Shown piece by piece: positions 1-10,527 of a stretch of 47,832 nt of DNA. Under the pieces are notes generated by a model. That model saw nothing but the letters and a program-made list of their open reading frames with translations. It did not search any database and was not told the DNA's origin. This DNA comes from Gracilaria caudata. Its lineage: Eukaryota; Rhodophyta; Florideophyceae; Gracilariales; Gracilariaceae. The stretch spans positions 1-47,832 of the forward strand of contig JASCIV010000098.1 in NCBI GenBank assembly GCA_030374735.1, given 5' to 3'. How positions within the stretch are numbered: position 1 is the first letter of the stretch; every line of letters starts with the position of its first letter. A program made the position numbers and the translations under genes.

Positions 1-1620
1 GACGGTCCACCACCTCTTCGCCCCAGGTTTCGCGACTGCTCCACCCCGGCCCAGGTCCAGGCTTCTGTACCCACCCCTGTCCCACATTGACCGTTGAATT
101 TCGTCTCTGTTTTTCCATTGTCGGGGTTCGATTCCGTAGTCTCTGTCATTCATCTTGGCAGTTCTTCCACTGGGCCGGGACATTACCCCCGGCCCAACAA
201 CTATTCGCCTTGAACACCAATTTAAAGGATAAAAGTTGCGTAATTACTGCACTTGTTCAATTTGTTTATCATAATGCGCAAAGTTAGAAGAAGATGTGTG
301 GCTATTCTACTCTAGGATAATTAATTTGTAATTGTAGAGCACAAAGGTCGTAGTTGTGTTTGTCGAATGGCGGTAGCTTTGCTGGAATGCGCTTCGGGTG
401 ACATTGATTAGCTACTTCGAATGTTTTTCTTCTTCTCTGTCTACTGTAAGTGCTGGAGTGGATTTAGCAATCCTCGTAATTGTCATAGTTTTCAATTATG
501 AACTCTGTTATCGAATAATTCTATGGTAAGCACATTGACTTCCGTTGTACCTGACTGTGCTTTAAATGCCATTGTCTGCTAAGTCCATTCCTGGGTTCTC
601 GACTTCTTCAGCATGCTACACAGTTTCTCTCAAGATTTCGTTGATGACAGTATCTGCACAGATTTACTTCGAGTCCGAAAATCAATCTAGTATAGGTTCT
701 AGCACCGACCGCATCCAGCCTTTCCTGGGTCTCATTCTGTCAGGCCCTTCAGAGGACTCTGAATGATGAAGGTATCAAGGGACATATGCGCATAGTAAAA
801 TTGTTCAACGTGTAAACTCCAAAATCAAATCATCCAATAAGACGGTGCCAGCGTGCGTTGTCAAACGGTACGCTCCTCACTGCTAATCGCAATTCTACAG
901 CATCAAGTCGTAGATTCTGTTTCAGATATTGAACCATCACCAACAACAGAGGCATGACAAAACTATCTGACTGGGAAGATGACCGCAATCATTTACATGA
1001 CGTGCAGGTGCGCTGGTAGTGAGAACTACTTTCATACAAGAGAGCTAATCGTATGTTCAAAAACAAAAGCACTGGCATAACAAGCCCAACGTCTGCTAGA
1101 ACGGAGCTATTGCTGCTGCGATTGGGAGTGTTGTACGACAGAATTTTTCTCTTGGGTTATCTAAAGACCAGCAGCGGCCAACCCAACGCCCAGGTTCTTT
1201 CAAAGTCTGATGATGTCTTTGTGTATCATTCAACTTCTACCACAGTCGTCGGTGTCTATTGCTATTGCTCACAGCTTCATTGAATACACCAGCAGTCGAA
1301 GGCCTCTGAGCCGTCCACCACTCAGGCACTATTCTTTCCTGACTTTCATAAAGTTTCCGATGACACCCAAAGAGTGTCATGTCAACTATGCCCCTCCTCA
1401 TGGAGCACGTGATCGTCTCTTTTTGCCGCGCCACTGCCGTGTCGCAGCTGGCTGCTCGATAGCCAAGCCAACGCATATCTCACACAACACAGATATCCGC
1501 CTTCCACCAGCAGCTCATCCCCACAGCCTATCTCACGCGCTACATATGATTCCAGCATTTTCGTACGTCTGCGTCGCGCATGCAATCAACGCCCATTATC
1601 CCCACACACGCGTAGAGTGA
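1..1620 (+). repeat. R element copy 1, left-truncated by the window edge
   Basis: The first 200 bases are nearly identical to the cores at 10.2-10.5, 28.3-28.6, 36.2-36.4 and 45.1-45.4 kb. They include a B-box-like GGTTCGATTCC at 124-134 and a perfect 9-bp hairpin at 171-196 (TGGGCCGGG / CCCGGCCCA). After the core the similarity decays but stays recognisable in patches, for example the GATGAAGGTATC patch near 768, the AATCATCCAATAAG patch near 826 and the GTGTCATGTCAACTATG patch near 1375. No reading frame of note is present. The right end is only approximate. Confidence 0.75.
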
Positions 1621-2152
1621 CAATAATCTGCAGATTACATAGATTATCGGTGCAAAACAGCCTTCAGCAGTAGACCGGGAAAGCACTGCTTCTATAAGTT
1701 AACCTTCTCTGTTCGTAGATTCACAAGGCTTGTGTACTGTGTTTTCGATGACTGTTCCTGAGTTCCAGTCCCGGTTTGGGCCATTGTCCCCCCCACCCCC
1801 TGGTTCGCTGTATCTCGCAGTACTAGTCACACTGGACGCTAGACGTGCATCTTGAATGTGTTCGTCGTTCTTGATCGCGATCCTTTCGTCCTACCTTCGT
1901 ATGTGCAACGTGATTGTAGTAATTCAAACCTAAACTGCACTCATTCTGATTCTCTGTGGACTGTCGATGCAATTGTTCCGGGATGTATTCTTCATCGGAT
2001 CAATCTCTTGTTCGTCGAGTTTCCATAGACGTGTCCTTGTGAACTGAATCCAGTGAGAAAAATGGCTGTCAGCGGTACAGTTATCCGTTTTAAGGCGCTG
2101 AGTAGCATGACGATTTCTGGAAACGTGACGCCATCATCGATTGCATTGGTCT
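1621..2152. other. Gene-free stretch, nothing recognised
   Basis: I see no credible reading frame, RNA gene or regular repeat here. It contains an eight-C plus five-C run near 1790-1800 and may hold the decayed right end of the first R element. Confidence 0.4.
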
Positions 2153-2412
2153 TTATGTGTCGATATCCTCTTGCATTTGCAAACAGTTCTGGTTATCTGC
2201 TTCGTCAACGCAATCGAAGGGAACCTTCACGTACTTGTGATCCGTACGCTGAAACTCTGAATCCGTGCTCCTCAAAATAGTTGTGCCGTCCTCTTTTAAC
2301 TTAAACATCACCACAAGCGGGATGATGAAGGTTTTCCATTCTCTTCCACTCACTCTTGAGTAGTTGTCTAGATATGATCTGCGAATAAACCAAAGGGGGA
2401 TGTAAGGTGTTC
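2153..2412 (-). pseudogene. Orphan coding fragment or exon
   Basis: On the minus strand an open frame of about 85 codons runs from an in-frame stop near 2413 to a stop at 2153. It has no ATG near its upstream end. The translation has a balanced, protein-like composition (aromatic and hydrophobic segment, then a charged stretch ending NCLQMQEDIDT), unlike the Arg/Ser-rich noise of neighbouring frames. It could be the last exon of a gene, a gene relic, or chance. I do not recognise the family, and neither flank supplies an obvious partner exon. Confidence 0.3.
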
Positions 2413-2580
2413 ATTCACTGTCTTTCTGTTCGGATCCCTATGTCGACAAGCCCTGAGATTTGAGCGCACTCAATCGGTGGGAAAATCTTCTCGTGGCGCG
2501 ATGGAAGGAGTTGTATGAAACGACAGATTATCGGAGGGGGTGGGGGATGGCCCTTCGCGGCTTCGGCGGGACGACAACTT

Positions 2581-2604
2581 TGATTTCGGAAACTTTTTCA
2601 ACCG
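2581..2604 (+). promoter_or_regulatory. Candidate AACTTTTT motif, distal to the Misato gene
   Basis: GATTTCGGAAACTTTTTCAACCG is a variant of a motif that recurs upstream of CCT2 and its pseudogene copies. It lies about 375 bp before the Misato start codon. Its function is unproven. Confidence 0.2.
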
Positions 2605-2794
2605 AACTTGAATAAGAACGGGAGCGTCGAGAGTAACTTCGACGGTGTCTGTGAAGATACGGTACCGAAGGTCAGAGGGCTACCTTCGTAGAATGATTTC
2701 GCTTGCAGTTTCCGACGAGGTGGGCGGCTGCGAATCTGCCTGTGATTGTGGCCTTAATCATGTTACAGTCGATTGTGTAAGGATATCAAATAGT

Positions 2795-2824
2795 TCTGAA
2801 AACTTTTTCCTTTTTCGAAAATTG
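2795..2824 (+). promoter_or_regulatory. Candidate GAAAACTTTTT promoter motif of the Misato gene
   Basis: TCTGAAAACTTTTTCC followed by TTTTTCGAAAATT lies about 155-183 bp before the start codon at 2978. The same GAAAACTTTTT...GAAAATT arrangement occurs about 240-265 bp before the CCT2 start. The shared position suggests a promoter element, but this rests on only a few sites. Confidence 0.3.
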
Positions 2825-2977
2825 CTCATACTTGGATGAAGAGGTGCAGTTCTGCTAGATCATGTCCCAGGAGCCCCGCCACAGGCAATTTGATCCTCTT
2901 GTGAGTTGGATCAAGCTCCACCGGCTGGCGAAAGGCGTCTCTTTCCGCAATCGCGATGAACATTTCGCTGCAGACAG

Positions 2978-4531
2978 ATGACGAAGGAAATCGTCAGCAT
3001 ACAGATAGGAACATTTGCGAACTATGTTGGAGCTCACTTTTGGAACTTGCAAGATGAATATCTGGCCACTCCCGTGCATCTTAGACAGCTTTCACCTTCG
3101 GCTCTGTTTCGTGAAATTGGACCTTCAGCTACGGCGTACCGCTCTGGCCTTCGGTATGCACCTCGTCTACAGATAATTGACTCCACAGGAGCCTTCGGCG
3201 CCCTTTCCACACAAGCTGGTGTTGTTCTAGCCGATGCGATTTCCGAAAAGGATATATCAGCACCAGGATGGGGTGGTCACCGACAAACTTATGTTCGTGA
3301 ACGAATACAGCCCAGCGTCTATATTCGCCATTTGCAGGATGAGGAAAAGCAAGGAGAGGGAGAAGCTCAGGATGCAGAGCATCATGAAGTATCAGAACCC
3401 CAACATGCTGAAATGTTCAGTAATATCCGGTATTGGTCTGATTTTCTCAAGGTTCGACTTCACCCTCGCACTTGTACTGGCCTTAGTGGTGTACACCATA
3501 ACGTCACGAACCTCGATTACTTCGAAACAGGTCACCAGCTGGCCGCCTCTGTCGTCGAAGACTGGTACAATGAGCTGCGCTTTTTTATAGAAGATTGCGA
3601 CTCTTTCGGTGGCCTGAACATCTTTACAAACGCAGATGACGCTTTTGCCGGTATCACATCAGCCTACTTGTCGCATGCTGTGGAAGAACTGGGAGCGTCC
3701 TCTCCTTTAATAGTCTTTGGTGTCCACGATTCAAAGCGCTTTACCACAAAGGCCTCTGCGGAAGCTTTCAACGGCACGTATGATTCTCCTACAGAGCGTT
3801 TGTGGTCTCAAAATGAGGCAAGACTTGTCGCTCTTTGTCAAGAGTACTCTGCTGAATACGTGCCGTTGTCCTCGCAAGTTGCGCAGAGACTGCCCACGTT
3901 ACGTGTGCGGGGTGATTTCTTTCACTCTTCTGCTGCATTGGGGCTTGCCCTCGATGTGGCTTTGACTCCACTTCGTTTGGCAGACTCTCTGAGTGGTGTG
4001 TTGAGTCTCCTTCGCCCAGCACCTTTTGCAAGCTTCGGGAGCCTTCTGTGCAACATTCCGAAATCGAACGAAGATCTGAACTACGGAAAGAATGCAATTG
4101 AAACGAAAGGTACTCTTAATTTTTCGGATGTATGGAAGCCCTCCGTTGATAAAGCGTCAGCGGAAGTGCTAAGTACACAGACTTGCGTTGAAGTTGTCTC
4201 CTCCCGTGGAATATCTCATGAGCTTCCAATTCATAGCTCCATTGACTTGCCTGTAACTCTTCCTATTCCGTTTCCAAGTATCTTTCATCGAGCCCTTTTG
4301 GGCCCAAGCCAGAACAAAGTTGTACTCAATCCCACTGAAAGCGTTCAACTTGAACAAGTTTCCGTTGTTGCAGGGATGGCTACAGTTCCTCGAGCTGGAA
4401 GCAGAGCATTGCAAGCTTTGAGTGATTCGTTGAAGACCGTGAGTTTTACTCAACGCCGCCATGGGGGTGCTGACTTTGACGAACTCGAAGAAGCACTGCA
4501 CAGTCGCTCCGAAGACTACGATAGTCTCTGA
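2978..4531 (+). CDS. DML1: Misato/DML1 family tubulin-like protein
   Basis: This 517-residue protein matches the Misato (MSTO1/DML1) family, which combines a tubulin-like fold with a family-specific N-terminal segment and acts in mitochondrial distribution and morphology. The N-terminus, EIVSIQIGTFANYVGAHFWN followed by LQDEYL, is the family signature and fixes the start at this ATG. Further family features are the HYE-like central block around VTNLDYFETGHQLAASVVED and the FGGLNIFTNADDAFAGITS segment. An acidic linker at about residues 120-145 is the usual variable region. The length is close to animal Misato (about 570 residues). The gene is a single exon, with a GAAAACTTTTT motif about 160 bp upstream. 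The next gene is on the opposite strand and ends 315 bp further on. A partner role in mitochondrial fusion or tubulin assembly is family knowledge, not visible here. Confidence 0.9.
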   Translation: MTKEIVSIQIGTFANYVGAHFWNLQDEYLATPVHLRQLSPSALFREIGPSATAYRSGLRYAPRLQIIDSTGAFGALSTQAGVVLADAISEKDISAPGWGGHRQTYVRERIQPSVYIRHLQDEEKQGEGEAQDAEHHEVSEPQHAEMFSNIRYWSDFLKVRLHPRTCTGLSGVHHNVTNLDYFETGHQLAASVVEDWYNELRFFIEDCDSFGGLNIFTNADDAFAGITSAYLSHAVEELGASSPLIVFGVHDSKRFTTKASAEAFNGTYDSPTERLWSQNEARLVALCQEYSAEYVPLSSQVAQRLPTLRVRGDFFHSSAALGLALDVALTPLRLADSLSGVLSLLRPAPFASFGSLLCNIPKSNEDLNYGKNAIETKGTLNFSDVWKPSVDKASAEVLSTQTCVEVVSSRGISHELPIHSSIDLPVTLPIPFPSIFHRALLGPSQNKVVLNPTESVQLEQVSVVAGMATVPRAGSRALQALSDSLKTVSFTQRRHGGADFDELEEALHSRSEDYDSL

Positions 4532-4846
4532 TGGACATCAGCGTGAACGCATCAAAGTTCAAACGAATGATATGAGCTTGATTTTAATCGCCAAACCAGC
4601 CTTCCAGCTGGTCAGACACAAACGCTACATCCAGTAGCAAGCGCGCCTGGAAAAGTTCTGGCCTTCCGTAGAAGAGAGTATTTTCTCTAAATAGGACTCT
4701 GCCGTTGTAGAACGTAGAACACGACGTCCACAGGTGAAAAAGGAGAATTGGGGATTCTTAAATTCACTGTTATTGCTCAAATGCTTTACGTTGCGGCTCA
4801 AGGTTTGAGCTCTCGGCCCTTCTTTTCAGCAGAACATTCAGTGAGG
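4532..4846. other. Convergent intergenic region
   Basis: This 315-bp stretch lies between the 3' ends of the Misato gene (plus) and the small basic membrane protein gene (minus). I see no reading frame, repeat or RNA gene in it. It presumably holds both polyadenylation regions. Confidence 0.5.
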
Positions 4847-5636
4847 CTAAACTTCAATAACTGCATATTCAGGAGCTAACTTGACCTTTTTCGTCTTCCT
4901 TTTCTTCTTTTTCCCGGGACGCTTCTCTGTCCTGCCCACAACATCTGATGTAACGTCATTTCTTTCCACGAGCTTCAAGCCTTCTTTCTGTCGACGGCTT
5001 CCGCGCTTACGATAACGAAAGTCGTCGTCCTTGACGCTTTTGGAAGATCTGCCTGCTCTTCGCTTCGGCTTGTCCACTCTTAATTTCAAGTGTTTGTTAC
5101 TTGATCTTCGGTGCTTCCGACGGTGTGAATCAAGTTGCTTCTCTTTCGTGTCTTCGATGACATCAAACTGTAGTGAACGTCGATAGTTTTCGTCAGACAA
5201 AGAATCCATGTCAATCGAAATTGCATCCCCAACGTATACCTGACTTCGATGAGGTACCTCTCTCGTGTTTCTTGAACGAGCAGGTGCCTCAAATCGGTCT
5301 TTTTTCCACTGCTTCGAACGATGTTCAATACGAAGAGATGTGAGGAGAACGTTCATCGAGCTAAGGCCTCCTCCGATAATCAAAACGGCCCACATATTTT
5401 GCTCATGCATAAGTTCACCCACAATCTGTCATAGTTTTACAAACCCGAAGATCCAAATCAATGTGTTAGCAAACGCACGGAAATCTTTCAGGAACGACAA
5501 GAAGAAACGAGTAACTCACAATAAGCGTAATCGCGAGAAATGCGCCGCAGTTTGTGAGAATGAGAGCGATGCTCTCAGGTTGCTTTGATTCGTCGGCAGT
5601 TGTCAAGATATTATTCCCGGTTTCAGTTTTGCCCAT
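4847..5636 (-). CDS. Spliced gene, two-helix membrane protein with a basic tail
   Basis: The last exon (5425-4847) has no usable ATG at its beginning. Upstream, an ATG at 5636-5634 opens 39 codons that end at a consensus donor (GTGAGT, from 5519). An acceptor ends at 5426, giving a 94-nt phase-0 intron. The spliced product is 231 residues. The splice completes a first hydrophobic helix (around ALILTNCGAFLAITLI), and a second lies just after it (MWAVLIIGGGLSSMNVLL). The remaining 170 residues are strongly basic, with runs such as HRRKHRR, KPKRRAGR and KKKKRKTKKVK. A hairpin membrane anchor with a cytosolic basic tail is plausible. I do not recognise the family, and the function is unknown. The gene converges with Misato. 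Confidence 0.6.
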
Positions 5637-6259
5637 ATCTAGTCCAAGCGGAAGTTGGTTAATCCCGCCTCCTTTCGCGTGGGGCCATGATCTGGCAGCT
5701 AGGATGCCAGACTAAGCTCGGAATGTATCCAGGACTCGTGCGGTTAGGCTTTGTTGCAGTTCTTCTAACAGGAACAACCAACTGTTGTGTATACTGGTAG
5801 AGATGTTTATTATCCCAGGGCAACGGACTTCTGAATGGATAAGATGCTCATGGCGCACCCTAGAGCGTTCTTTGTACTAATTAGAAGGATCAGAAACATC
5901 ATAGACAGCCCAGGTTTTAAGTTAAGAACGAAACATATACAACCTTCAGAAATTACTAGAACGACCGTTGGAGTGTTTACAGAAATTCAATAGATGAGGG
6001 ATCACGCATAGTCACTCCCTGCGTCACTCTGAGTTCGAATTGAGATCGCCGTGGGACCGGGTCACGACGTAGATGCTGCTCGACAAGATAGTCTTTCCCA
6101 AGTTCTATCAACGACGGTCAAACTGCAGTGCTGTTCGTTCAACCCAAAACTCCGACCCCACCTTCTAGATATTCTGCTTCGCAGCAAAATACCCCCGCCG
6201 ATCCTCGTTGTGCTGAATGGATGAAGATAGTATACACGGCCGAAGCCACTGCTTTTAGA
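5637..6259. other. Gene-free stretch of 620 bp
   Basis: It lies between the start of the spliced gene and the 3' end of the plastid histidine-phosphatase-fold gene. I see no credible reading frame or repeat. It must contain the promoter of the former and the terminator of the latter. Confidence 0.5.
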
Positions 6260-7177
6260 TTATGCAACTCGCATCGGCTCACCAGGCTTTGAAAGAACTA
6301 TGGCTTGCGGCTGAATGATTGCTTTCCCGTACATGTCTGTAACAAGTTCTTCCACTCTCCTCACTTCTCCTGGCATATACTCAAGCTGGTGGTGGTTGGT
6401 TAAGTCTTGGCCAGTCATAGTCGCTTGGAGAATACTGAGAGGATCAGAATCTGGTGACACTATGATGATGTTCTCTCCGAAGTATTGAGTTTCCAGTTTG
6501 TTCAACAGCTGTGTGACTCTTACAAAGACGTCTTGAGAAGAGTCATTAGGGGTACCGTCATCTCCAGCTTGAGGTCTCCAATTGGAATCTTTTCCATCGT
6601 TTTCAACAATTATGCGACGCACATCAGATGCTGTCCCACCATCAAGAGCTCCGACCCCCCTTGCGTCAAGAAAGCTGAATTCTGGGACGATTCGCTCCCG
6701 GCGAATGCGAAGTTGACTAGCCACAATTTCGGCGGTTTCAAAAGCGCTGATAGTTACACTGGGCCAGATCCATGCGTCGCTAGAAAGTCCCTCCTTCAGC
6801 AGTGCTTCCGAAGCTCGAACAGCTTGATTTACACCTCTTGTTGTCAGCGAATGTTTCTCAAGTGAAAGCTTGTCAACGGGATTTGAGTTGATTACTCTGG
6901 TAGCATCAGAAACGGTCTCACAAGCTCGCATCAAGTAATATTCGTTTGTCAGGCTTTCATGGAGCGGAAAAATATGTAGCCCCGATACAGCTCTCGATTC
7001 GCATGGCGCGAACAGGGTGGCGACAGTGCCTACGGATACAGATAGAAATTGACGACGAGAAATGGATGCGATGCAGATAAAACGATTACCGCGTATACGT
7101 CCAGTCTGACGATGAGACTTGGAGGGAAGCGGGTTTGGAACAAAAGTTAAGGATTGAAAGTCGGTGCATAACGCCAT
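6260..7177 (-). CDS. Plastid histidine-phosphatase-fold protein, probably thylakoid-lumenal and inactive
   Basis: This 305-residue protein belongs to the phosphoglycerate-mutase-like (histidine phosphatase branch 1) group found in plant and algal plastids. I chose the ATG at 7177 because it begins a transit-peptide-like segment (MALCTDF..., Arg/Ser-rich to residue 40). An upstream in-frame ATG at 7312 would add 45 unlike residues. Residues 40-45, SRRQFL, followed by a hydrophobic stretch to about residue 57, resemble a twin-arginine lumen-targeting signal. The fold signatures are YLMRACE (82-88), WIWPSV (136-141), VPEFSFLDARGVGALDG (164-180), DGTPNDSSQDVFVRVTQLL (207-225) and IIIVSPDSDPLSILQA (237-252). 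The canonical RHG is RAC, and the later histidine motif is SPD, so both catalytic histidines are missing. A structural or binding role is inferred. Confidence 0.8.
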   Translation of the reverse strand: MALCTDFQSLTFVPNPLPSKSHRQTGRIRGNRFICIASISRRQFLSVSVGTVATLFAPCESRAVSGLHIFPLHESLTNEYYLMRACETVSDATRVINSNPVDKLSLEKHSLTTRGVNQAVRASEALLKEGLSSDAWIWPSVTISAFETAEIVASQLRIRRERIVPEFSFLDARGVGALDGGTASDVRRIIVENDGKDSNWRPQAGDDGTPNDSSQDVFVRVTQLLNKLETQYFGENIIIVSPDSDPLSILQATMTGQDLTNHHQLEYMPGEVRRVEELVTDMYGKAIIQPQAIVLSKPGEPMRVA

Positions 7178-8171
7178 TGGGTTCTCAAAATGGGAATATC
7201 TGAGAGACAGGCAATCCAACCGTGAGTAGAGCTTTTTGAACTGGTGGGTGGGTGGATGACGCCTAGAGTGAACGGCGATTCTCTTGTCCGTTTCAGAAGT
7301 AACGACCCCCACAGAATAGGATAGAACGGGAATGACAAGCGACAGTCCGTTCTACGAAAGCAACTAAACACCGTGTCTGAGACTAACGAGGTGTACGACG
7401 GTGATTGTCATTTGCTCTTGCGGGTTAGTGTGAGAAATGCATGTTTGGCAATGCCAAGCTCGCCGAGTTTGCAAGAAACCTAGTGCACCGGGATCGCACG
7501 GCGTGATGGGACAATGGGGATTGGCGTTTGTGGCTGAAGATGGCTCATTTGGATATTTGGGATGCACGATGCAATCTGACTCGCCAGCATTCAGCCAATA
7601 GATTTTGAAGCCTTGAGCTATTCCGACAGGCTCCGACCGTCATTATCTAACGCGTTGCCTGCCCTCGTTCGTTCCATCCTCCTCTCTCCTCCCTCATGGA
7701 TAGCCGGCTTCAGTCATTCATTCATGCATCAATCATTGATCCAAAAAGGCTGCCAACTGAGATAAAGTCAAGGGATCAACTCCCCGCAAGAGATCAGCCA
7801 TGAGCTTTTCTCGCATTTTCAAATATGATCTCCGTTATAGTTGGCCAATGCGTCTATGTGCCAGAGTGACACAGTGTGTGCTGAAGACTTCGGAAATGTC
7901 CTTTACCTGAAGCAAACTGTTCATCGGCTCGATTGTTGCGCCGAGATACGCCTTTTCGGTGGGAGCAGAATCGTGTGGGTGCTTCGCGTAGATGTTCTGC
8001 TGCAGATGCCGAAGTGGTCAAATTTGTACTGAAATATTCTCGAAAGTTCCCAAAAACTTATGAAGTGCTCACTTACACATATGCACTGTAATGCGCATCA
8101 TGTCCGCTGTGAAGAGCATTCATCAGAATTCCCATCCCACCTCCTGTCATGTCTCTGTTTCCAACTCTGTC
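7178..8171. other. Gene-free stretch
   Basis: No credible gene is seen between the plastid protein gene and the inverted R element. A short inverted repeat TTGGCA-A-TGCCAA lies near 7444. The reading frames here are short and compositionally random. Confidence 0.45.
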
Positions 8172-8220
8172 GGATCCCACACTTGGATCCCACACTTGGA
8201 TCCCACACTTTGGATCCCAC
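8172..8220 (+). repeat. 13-bp tandem repeat
   Basis: The unit GGATCCCACACTT is repeated perfectly three times (8172-8210). After one extra T, ten bases of a fourth copy follow. Each unit carries a GGATCC site. It lies about 350 bp outside the inverted R element and is of a size typical of a young minisatellite. Confidence 0.9.
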
Positions 8221-8519
8221 CTCTTCGTTCCCATCGCAGGGGTACAACGGTTTTTCAGTTGCGGGCGGCATGTCTTGCTCGAGGCTGTGGATCATCCAGC
8301 CACCCGGAGCCATATCGGATCGTCAGTCATCACACACCTTCTTCCCTTATCCTCCATGATGATGGTCGCAAGAAAAGTGCGCACTTCAACACTACCAACC
8401 CCACGCACGATAACGCCACCAAGCATAGATGTTTGACTTTTTACGTCAGCGCGCCGGCGAGTCTAGTCAGATTAAAAGCGACTGTCAAATTGTGTGGAAC
8501 ACTCAGGTTGCGGGGTGGT

Positions 8520-10527
8520 CAATATATACAGATTAGGCGTTCATGATTCACCCCCACGTACGGAAAAGTTGACGAAGCAGAAGTGAAAAATTGCCGAATG
8601 CTATAGGATCTTTGGAAAGTGCATAGGAGCCGAGATGTGAAAGGGATCGGGCATGCTAAGAATCTTTTGTCCGGGAGAGAGGCACGTAGCTGGGCGATTG
8701 TGTAAGAGGAGAAAGCCGGAAGGGGGTAGGTTTTCATGAGGGTGCAGAGTTGCATTCCAAGGGAGTGTAACGCAGCACGCGCGAGCGAAGCAAGGGCTCC
8801 GAACCAAAGTCTATTATTAACAAATCTGGAAAGAAGAACGCGGAATCGAGATAATCTGTAGGGGTGTACTGTGAAACATAAATGTTTGGGAAGAAGTCAT
8901 AGGACATGACTCCTGCGCTGCGACCGAGGGGATTACGTTTCAGTTGAGTAACACTCTTTATGTCTGGAAAGTGCTCGATGAGGTAGGGCGTGGTTCGTAT
9001 GACGCTTTTTGTGTACAGTGGGAAACTAAGTGAACGAGACGAAAGGATTGCATTGGGTTGGGGACTTCTCAGTGGCTATGGCGCCTGGCGTGGCCAATAA
9101 GGTAGTGGGGAGTATCTACAGGCGGAGCGAGAGCAATGGACATTGACGACTGTGGTAAACAATGAATGCTGCTAAAAGACATAGTCAGACTTCGAAAGAA
9201 CCTTGGGATCGGTTCAGGTGGCTGTTTTTTTTGGTGTTGTTGTGTTGTCAGCTCCGGAGAATAAACGTCCACACTGTCTATCTCTCTCCAACCGCAGCAG
9301 CAATAGGTCCATCCTGGCGAACGTGGACTAGATAGCTGTGTTAACCATTCTCTTGTTTGGCAGTGGCCTTCTATCCCAGTGCAACTGAGCATTGCGTAGA
9401 CCATTCTTGTCCTCTCCGCGGTCAAATGCTTTTGGGCGTGCCTCTGCTGTTGGCGACTGTCCCGCAAGTCGTTGAAGCGGACCTTTGCTGACCGGCGATT
9501 GCCGCGGAGATTGTAGCTCGTTGGAAAGCGCACTGGCACTCTCTTATTGGATGGATTGTTAGGTACAGGTTACACGTTGGAGACTTGTCAAGTCTTCCAT
9601 TTGCATATATTCCTTGATACCTTCATCTTCGAGAGTCCCTGTATGGGCCCTGGAGCACTGGAAACACGGGAGGGCTCAGTATCGTCGCTACAAGAACTCA
9701 TGATGTATTGATTTCCGTCCTCAAGTGTAATAATTTGGATATCTGCATCAATTAAGCTTTGGGAAAGATCTTTAGCGAATTCTGCAGAAGATGATTAGGA
9801 TAGAAAGAACAGTCTAACTATAACGACAATTAAGGCACAGTCATGTACAACAATAACATTTGTGCTTCCCATAGATCTCCTCGATTGTATATTTGGTATA
9901 TGAGAACCATACAAATGCGTTCTCGGGTGTGAGGACTGGAAAAAAACCGTTTGGGACCTTGAAAAACTAGTAGAAAGATATAAAAAGAGAACATGGAAGT
10001 TTATCCATGTAGTGTCAAGAACAAAATTACGCATACAGAACACCTCATTCTGCTCTCAACTTCACTGCTCATCAATTACAAACTATTTTGTCTTTGCGCC
10101 ACACAGCCATGCTTCGTCCTCTACCCTTGCGCATTTCGGTAAACAAATTGCACATGCGCTACAATTACGCCACTTTTATGCTTTAAATTGTTGTTCGAAG
10201 CGTCCAGGTCTTGGGTCGGGGGTGATGTCCCGGCCCAGTGGAAGAATTGCAGGGAAGAAACACAGAGACCGCGGAATCGAACCTTGGCAACGGAAAAACG
10301 GAGACCAAATTCAACGGACAATGTGGGACAGGGGTGGGTACAGAAGCCTGGACCTGGGCCGGGGTGGAGCAGTCGCGAAACCTGGGGCGAAGTGGTGGTG
10401 GACCGTCTGTGAAGCCCTCCCCGTGTCCGGATGAGGGTCGGGGGGTAGGATCCCTGGTCCTGGCACCCAGGGGCGGCACCTCCTCTGGGGCCGAAGAAGG
10501 CTGGGGAATGACGCCCCAGACCTTTTG
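8520..10527 (-). repeat. R element copy 2, inverted
   Basis: Read on the minus strand this begins with CAAAAGGTCTGGGGCG at 10527 and runs through the GC-rich core, including the reverse of GGTTCGATTCCG near 10270-10280 and the GGGCCGGG hairpin arm near 10215-10222. Its decayed tail ends near 8520-8600, where GGAATGCAACTCTGCACCCT matches the tail of the copy at 46.76 kb. It is the only complete copy outside the segmental array and the only one in this orientation. It encodes no protein I can support. Confidence 0.7.

Noticed and set aside
124..134. GGTTCGATTCC in the R cores as part of a tRNA gene
   Set aside because: The flanking bases do not form a five-pair T stem, and no acceptor, D or anticodon arm or A box can be folded at the right distance. 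Kept only as a B-box-like site.
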